This document shows positions 6,791 to 9,769 of a DNA stretch of 9,769 nt, piece after piece (position 1 is the first letter of the stretch; each line of letters starts with the position of its first letter). The position numbers were made by a program, and so were the translations under genes. Origin of the DNA: an uncultured Actinomycetes bacterium (GTDB taxonomy: Bacteria > Actinomycetota > Acidimicrobiia > Acidimicrobiales > RAAP-2); NCBI GenBank assembly GCA_903854175.1, contig CAINVQ010000022.1:1-9769 (forward strand). Reading direction: 5' to 3'. Below the pieces are notes generated by a model, which searched no databases, had not been told where the DNA came from, and saw only the letters and a program-made list of their open reading frames with translations.

Positions 6791-7765
6791 TTAGCTGAGT
6801 GGTTCATTAAGAATTGTTGCGAGTAAATCAGTCGAAATGTTGCGCCCACAGGCAATAAAGCCGACTCGGGACGTTTCATCATCCATCAAATTCTGAGTAA
6901 TTGCGGCGTAGGAGGCTGAAGCTGAGCCCTCTAGAACAAGTCCGTGATTTTCAACAGACTCACGAACTGCTCGCCTGATCTCAATTTCTTCGACAAGTAC
7001 TAACGGAACTTGGTGCTTGGCAATCAACTCATTAGTAGCCGCTCCTTCGTCACCACCGCCGGCGAGTCCGTCAGCAATTGTTGGCTTATGAACAACTTCA
7101 TTCATGGGCACGCCTTGAAGCACAAAGTACATGGCTGAACTCTGAACTGGCTGAACTCCTGTAACCACAATGTCGCCTCGTTGATGCGCTTCTCTTGACA
7201 ACAAGACGCCCGAGATAAGTCCGCCGCCGCCAACTGAAACAACAATGTGTTCAAGATCTGGAGCTTGAAGAAGCATTTCGTCAAAAATAGTCGACTGGCC
7301 CGCAATTACGTTGGTGTCATTAAAAGGAGAAATGTAATTAATTGATCGAGCTTCTGCAAGTTCAAGTGCATGTTCTTGTGCATCATCGTAGGAAGATCCA
7401 AACTCAATAAGTTCAATATCGAACTTTTTCAGTTTTTTTACTTTCGCTACTGACGCATTTTTTGGCACCACTACGGTTGCACGAACTCCAAGCGCTTCAG
7501 ACGCATAGGCAATTCCGAGACCGTGATTTCCCGCCGAGGACGTTATGACTGCCCCGTTTGGATCACTACGTTTAGATGCATCAACTGCCGCCAGTGCCCC
7601 TCGAACCTTGAATGCTCCAGTTGGCTGTAATCCCTCTAATTTGGCGTACGTAGGGCGTCCTCTGAGCGAGAGCAGGACTGTGGGCGTCGGAACAAGGTGA
7701 TCAGCAATAACACGTCGTGCCGCTTCGAGCTGCTGCGAAGTTGGTGGAAGTACGTGGCGAATCAT
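6791..7765 (-). CDS. Threonine/serine dehydratase family PLP enzyme
   Basis: A 324-residue fold-type II PLP enzyme, probably deaminating threonine or serine to a 2-oxo-acid and ammonia in the cytoplasm. PLP lysine is Lys53 in TGAFKVRGA; SSAGNHG (77-82) is the substrate/PLP loop; SVGGGGLISG (177-186) holds the tetraglycine phosphate-binding loop; IACGRNIS (305-311) is the C-terminal cofactor contact. There is no ACT regulatory domain, so the size fits the short catabolic or serine-racemase-like branch, not biosynthetic IlvA. A racemase or ectoine-type relative (EutB) cannot be excluded. There is no Shine-Dalgarno; instead a TAGAAT hexamer ends six bases before the ATG, pointing to a leaderless message. 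It heads a three-gene minus-strand set and is divergent from the CadD-like gene. Confidence 0.88.
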   Translation of the reverse strand: MIRHVLPPTSQQLEAARRVIADHLVPTPTVLLSLRGRPTYAKLEGLQPTGAFKVRGALAAVDASKRSDPNGAVITSSAGNHGLGIAYASEALGVRATVVVPKNASVAKVKKLKKFDIELIEFGSSYDDAQEHALELAEARSINYISPFNDTNVIAGQSTIFDEMLLQAPDLEHIVVSVGGGGLISGVLLSREAHQRGDIVVTGVQPVQSSAMYFVLQGVPMNEVVHKPTIADGLAGGGDEGAATNELIAKHQVPLVLVEEIEIRRAVRESVENHGLVLEGSASASYAAITQNLMDDETSRVGFIACGRNISTDLLATILNEPLS

Positions 7766-7771
7766 GTAGCA

Positions 7772-7777
7772 ATTCTA
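7772..7777 (-). promoter_or_regulatory. Putative -10 element for a leaderless dehydratase transcript
   Basis: The minus strand reads TAGAAT, then six bases, then the ATG at 7765. This spacing would put the transcription start at or next to the A of the start codon. No Shine-Dalgarno sequence is present between it and the ATG. A -35 element is weak (TTAGGG about 18 bases upstream). Confidence 0.55.
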
Positions 7778-7794
7778 CTACTGGTGTTTTAGGC

Positions 7795-7810
7795 CCTAAT
7801 TTTAGTTAGG
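7795..7810. promoter_or_regulatory. Dyad in the divergent dehydratase/CadD-like promoter
   Basis: CCTAA at 7795-7799 and TTAGG at 7806-7810 form a perfect 5-bp inverted repeat with a 6-base centre, in a divergent intergenic region of only 58 bases. It overlaps a possible TAATTT -10 (7797-7802) for the CadD-like gene. It could be a repressor site, but such short dyads are common by chance. Confidence 0.3.
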
Positions 7811-7823
7811 TAAGGTCATATAT

Positions 7824-8390
7824 ATGAACAGTTATGTTTTGGACGCTGGAGTTGCAAGTGTTGCATTCGTCGGCACAATGTTCGACAATTACTTCGCGTA
7901 TGCCGCCCAACTGCTCGTCACCGATGCGGATAAGCAAAAGCGCGTACGAAACTCTCAAATTCTCGGCATTGTTATGTTGCTACTCATTGCTGCGGTACTC
8001 GGTGATTTTCTACAGACTGTTCCAACCAAAGCTATAGGTGTGCTCGCACTAGCCCCTTGGTATTTTGCTTTTCACTCTTGGCAATCTCGAAATAAGGCTC
8101 CTCGCGCAAATTTCAAGCGTGGGGCCGTTACAACATTTCTAATGACCATTGCTCTTGGCGGGGACAATATTGCCGTTTGGACACCACTTCTTAAATCAAG
8201 CGACGACACAAAAAAGATTGTTGCAATCCTGGTGCTTCTCTTCTGGGAATTCATATTTGTGACCACTGCGCAACAGTTAGTTCGAATTCCACGAGTCGTT
8301 TCATGGGGCAATAAACGTTCAGCACAATTACTTCCATGGGTCTATTTATTGCTTGGCGTCATGATTTTGAAGGAATGCCACACTATTTAA
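7824..8390 (+). CDS. CadD-type cadmium resistance/LysE-superfamily transporter
   Basis: A 188-residue inner-membrane protein with about five or six hydrophobic segments (near residues 5-31, 45-65, 70-86, 102-122, 131-150 and 167-183). The key feature is TIALGGDNIAVWTPLL at about 108-123, which matches the GGDN-containing motif of staphylococcal CadD (recalled as ASGGDNLGIYIPYF). An N-terminal Asp/Asn pair in GTMFDNYF corresponds to the family's first conserved acidic motif. Family length is close to 200, so this is complete. AAGG at 7812-7815, eight bases before the ATG, is a fair ribosome site. Family members are linked to cadmium or other cation export, but many homologues are untested. No ArsR/CadC-type repressor is adjacent, so a metal role should be held loosely. 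Confidence 0.78.
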   Translation: MNSYVLDAGVASVAFVGTMFDNYFAYAAQLLVTDADKQKRVRNSQILGIVMLLLIAAVLGDFLQTVPTKAIGVLALAPWYFAFHSWQSRNKAPRANFKRGAVTTFLMTIALGGDNIAVWTPLLKSSDDTKKIVAILVLLFWEFIFVTTAQQLVRIPRVVSWGNKRSAQLLPWVYLLLGVMILKECHTI

Positions 8391-8429
8391 TGTGACGAAA
8401 TCTTCAAGTATTTCTTAACAATCCCCCAG

Positions 8430-8435
8430 TAACGT
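8430..8435 (+). promoter_or_regulatory. Putative -10 element for a leaderless MFS transcript
   Basis: TAACGT fits the TANNNT pattern and ends six bases before the ATG at 8442, the same spacing seen at the dehydratase gene. An AGAGG at 8436-8440 is too close to the start codon (one base) to act as a normal ribosome site. No convincing -35 hexamer is visible. Confidence 0.4.
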
Positions 8436-8441
8436 AGAGGC

Positions 8442-9596
8442 ATGCCTAAAAGCACCCCAAAGCAAACGCTCAATAGATTGACGTTTATTGTTGCCGTCCA
8501 GTGGATGGGTGCAACGTTGGGACTTCCACTGCTCCCACTTTTTCTAGAGCACCGTGGGGGAACACCAACCATTGTTGGCTACATCATGGCTGCGTTCTCA
8601 ATAGCTGGACTAGCTAGCCAGTTTCTAACTGGCCACTACGCCGATAGGCACGGTAGACGTCCAATCATGATCATTGGATTAGTTGTCTATGGAGTTTCCA
8701 GCATGACCTATCTACTGCCATTTAATGCTCCATGGTTTATTGTTACTCGCGTATTTCAGGGTGTCTCGGCGGGCGCAATTGAAGTTGCTTCAATGTCTGC
8801 GGTTTCTGCACTATTCCCGGAAAAAGAACGAGGACAGGCAATTTCTCGAATCATTGCGGCACAACTTGGCGGTATGGCCTTAGGACCGGTTGTGGGAGCT
8901 CTCGTGTCAGTGAGTGCTCTAGGTTGGGCCTTTTTCGCGTCCGGCGTCGTATCACTACTTGCTGCAACACAAACATTTCGCACCAACCTTGGTGACAAAG
9001 CGTACGACCCTTCCCCACTGCCTAGATTGCAATGGAGCCAACAGCTCATTGGTGCATTTATTGCAGCCGCAGGAACTGGCTTCTTGATTGGTGTGTATGA
9101 GACATGCTGGTCGCTGCTTATGAAGGCACACGATGCAACAACGCTCGACATCAGACTCAGCTGGACTTTTTTCTGCCTTCCGTGGGTGCTTCTAAGCAAA
9201 TACGGTGGATGGCTTGCAGACCACGCGAACCGAAGAGTTGTTGGAACAGTAGGGCTTATTAACGGTGCGGCATTTTTAGCGCTGTATCCACACATTCACA
9301 ACCCACACATGATGGTTATTTTGGGCGCGTTTGAATCTATTGGTGCAGCTCTTTCGGTGCCGTCAATTTCATCGCTGATGTCAGAAGGCTCTGATCACCG
9401 TGAAATGAGTCGACGCCAGGGATTAAATGCCACAGCGAACACCGGTGCACTTGCCTTAAGCGCTGTTGGTTCGGGTTATTTTTTCAGCATAAATGAAGTG
9501 CTCCCATTTACAATCGGCGCACTTATTTCAGGCGCACTTGCACTCAGCACTATTTGGTGGTGGCGCAATGTTCAAGGAAATATCTCAAAGAAATAA
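8442..9596 (+). CDS. MFS efflux transporter (DHA1-like)
   Basis: A 384-residue major facilitator transporter, with about 12 predicted membrane helices and normal length for the drug:H+ antiporter-1 group. The cytoplasmic motif A between helices 2 and 3 reads GHYADRHGRRP (about 64-74), and a second, weaker copy, GGWLADHANRR, appears between helices 8 and 9. RVFQGVSAGAIEVASMSAVSALFPEKERGQA fragments near helix 4 match the motif B/RG region; helix 5 carries GGMALGPVVGALV, a motif C-like stretch expected for exporters. It follows the CadD-like gene by 51 bases on the same strand but appears to have its own start signal. The substrate cannot be predicted; multidrug or metabolite export is likely. 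It ends just before a strong terminator. Confidence 0.88.
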   Translation: MPKSTPKQTLNRLTFIVAVQWMGATLGLPLLPLFLEHRGGTPTIVGYIMAAFSIAGLASQFLTGHYADRHGRRPIMIIGLVVYGVSSMTYLLPFNAPWFIVTRVFQGVSAGAIEVASMSAVSALFPEKERGQAISRIIAAQLGGMALGPVVGALVSVSALGWAFFASGVVSLLAATQTFRTNLGDKAYDPSPLPRLQWSQQLIGAFIAAAGTGFLIGVYETCWSLLMKAHDATTLDIRLSWTFFCLPWVLLSKYGGWLADHANRRVVGTVGLINGAAFLALYPHIHNPHMMVILGAFESIGAALSVPSISSLMSEGSDHREMSRRQGLNATANTGALALSAVGSGYFFSINEVLPFTIGALISGALALSTIWWWRNVQGNISKK

Positions 9597-9611
9597 ATAC
9601 CTCTAGAAAGC

Positions 9612-9645
9612 AAAAAAGAGCGGCGCCGAAGCGCCGCTCTTTTTT
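9612..9645. terminator. Bidirectional Rho-independent terminator
   Basis: The stem GAGCGGCGC (9618-9626) pairs perfectly with GCGCCGCTC (9631-9639) around a CGAA loop. Six A bases precede it and six T bases follow, so each strand has a T-run after the hairpin. It lies 15 bases after the MFS stop and 13 bases after the stop of the convergent minus-strand gene, and should end both. Confidence 0.93.
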
Positions 9646-9658
9646 GAAACTTACGTAG

Positions 9659-9769
9659 TTACTTAATCCAAGCCTGGTCTAGACGTAGTCCACCAGCCTG
9701 TTGGATGATGTACTTACCTGACTGTGATGAACCCATGAAGTTCTGAACACTTGGCTTAGCTGCAACACA
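9659..9769 (-). CDS. C-terminal end of an unidentified protein
   Basis: The last 36 codons of a minus-strand gene that continues past the right edge, ending GKYIIQQAGGLRLDQAWIK and TAA. The frame is open from the edge to the stop, and the bidirectional terminator begins 13 bases beyond the stop, which supports a real gene end. No recognisable motif is present. The ending would suit the C-terminus of a secreted solute-binding protein, but that is a weak impression and no function is claimed. Confidence 0.6.
   Translation of the reverse strand, partial: CVAAKPSVQNFMGSSQSGKYIIQQAGGLRLDQAWIK

Noticed and set aside
8391..8441. A terminator or small gene between the CadD-like and MFS genes
   Set aside because: The 51 bases show no hairpin followed by T residues and no credible reading frame; they hold only the putative MFS start signal.
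8756..9295. Minus-strand open frame of 179 codons inside the MFS gene
   Set aside because: It is fully antisense to a clear transporter and its translation shows no domain; it is a by-product of MFS codon use.
1..9769. CRISPR array, insertion sequence, phage or defence cassette
   Set aside because: No regularly spaced repeats, transposase or integrase genes, attachment-like direct repeats or defence-type domains were seen; all genes are metabolic, transport, regulatory or uncharacterised envelope genes.

Overview
The window most likely comes from an actinobacterium with an unusually moderate base composition (roughly half G+C by eye). The evidence is the set of protein families, genes that appear to start with leaderless transcripts, and tight gene packing with very short spacers. 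A streamlined planktonic lineage would fit, but that is only an inference. No rRNA, tRNA, CRISPR array or insertion sequence was seen, and no stretch over 300 bases lacks a gene.

Left part (1-5320): a divergent amine-catabolism locus. On the minus strand lie an aldehyde dehydrogenase very like 4-aminobutyraldehyde dehydrogenase (PatD type) and, 28 bases downstream, the start of an APC-family amino acid/amine permease cut by the window edge. On the plus strand lie an Lrp/AsnC regulator, a class III aminotransferase and a PuuB-like FAD-dependent amine oxidoreductase. These three are chained by overlapping stop and start codons. Together they read as uptake of putrescine or a related amine, removal of its amino group by transamination and/or oxidation, and oxidation of the aldehyde to GABA or a GABA-like acid. 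The Lrp-type protein is the probable controller. An 8-bp perfect inverted repeat and a C5-A-G5 palindrome lie in the shared promoter region.

Middle (5321-7765): a minus-strand set running from right to left. It holds a threonine/serine dehydratase-type PLP enzyme, an exported protein resembling the LppX/LolA-like fold, and a small membrane protein with a channel-like C-terminus whose start overlaps the previous stop. This set ends back-to-back with the oxidoreductase, with no base between the two stop codons and no visible terminator.

Right (7766-9769): a CadD-type transporter transcribed away from the dehydratase, a DHA1-like MFS efflux transporter, a near-perfect bidirectional terminator, and the C-terminal 36 codons of an unidentified minus-strand gene.

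The most useful observations are the candidate Lrp operator, the TANNNT-N6-ATG leaderless start signals, the coexistence of a transaminase and an oxidase in one coupled operon, and the undescribed exported/membrane protein pair. I did not find a clearly new defence or mobile system.
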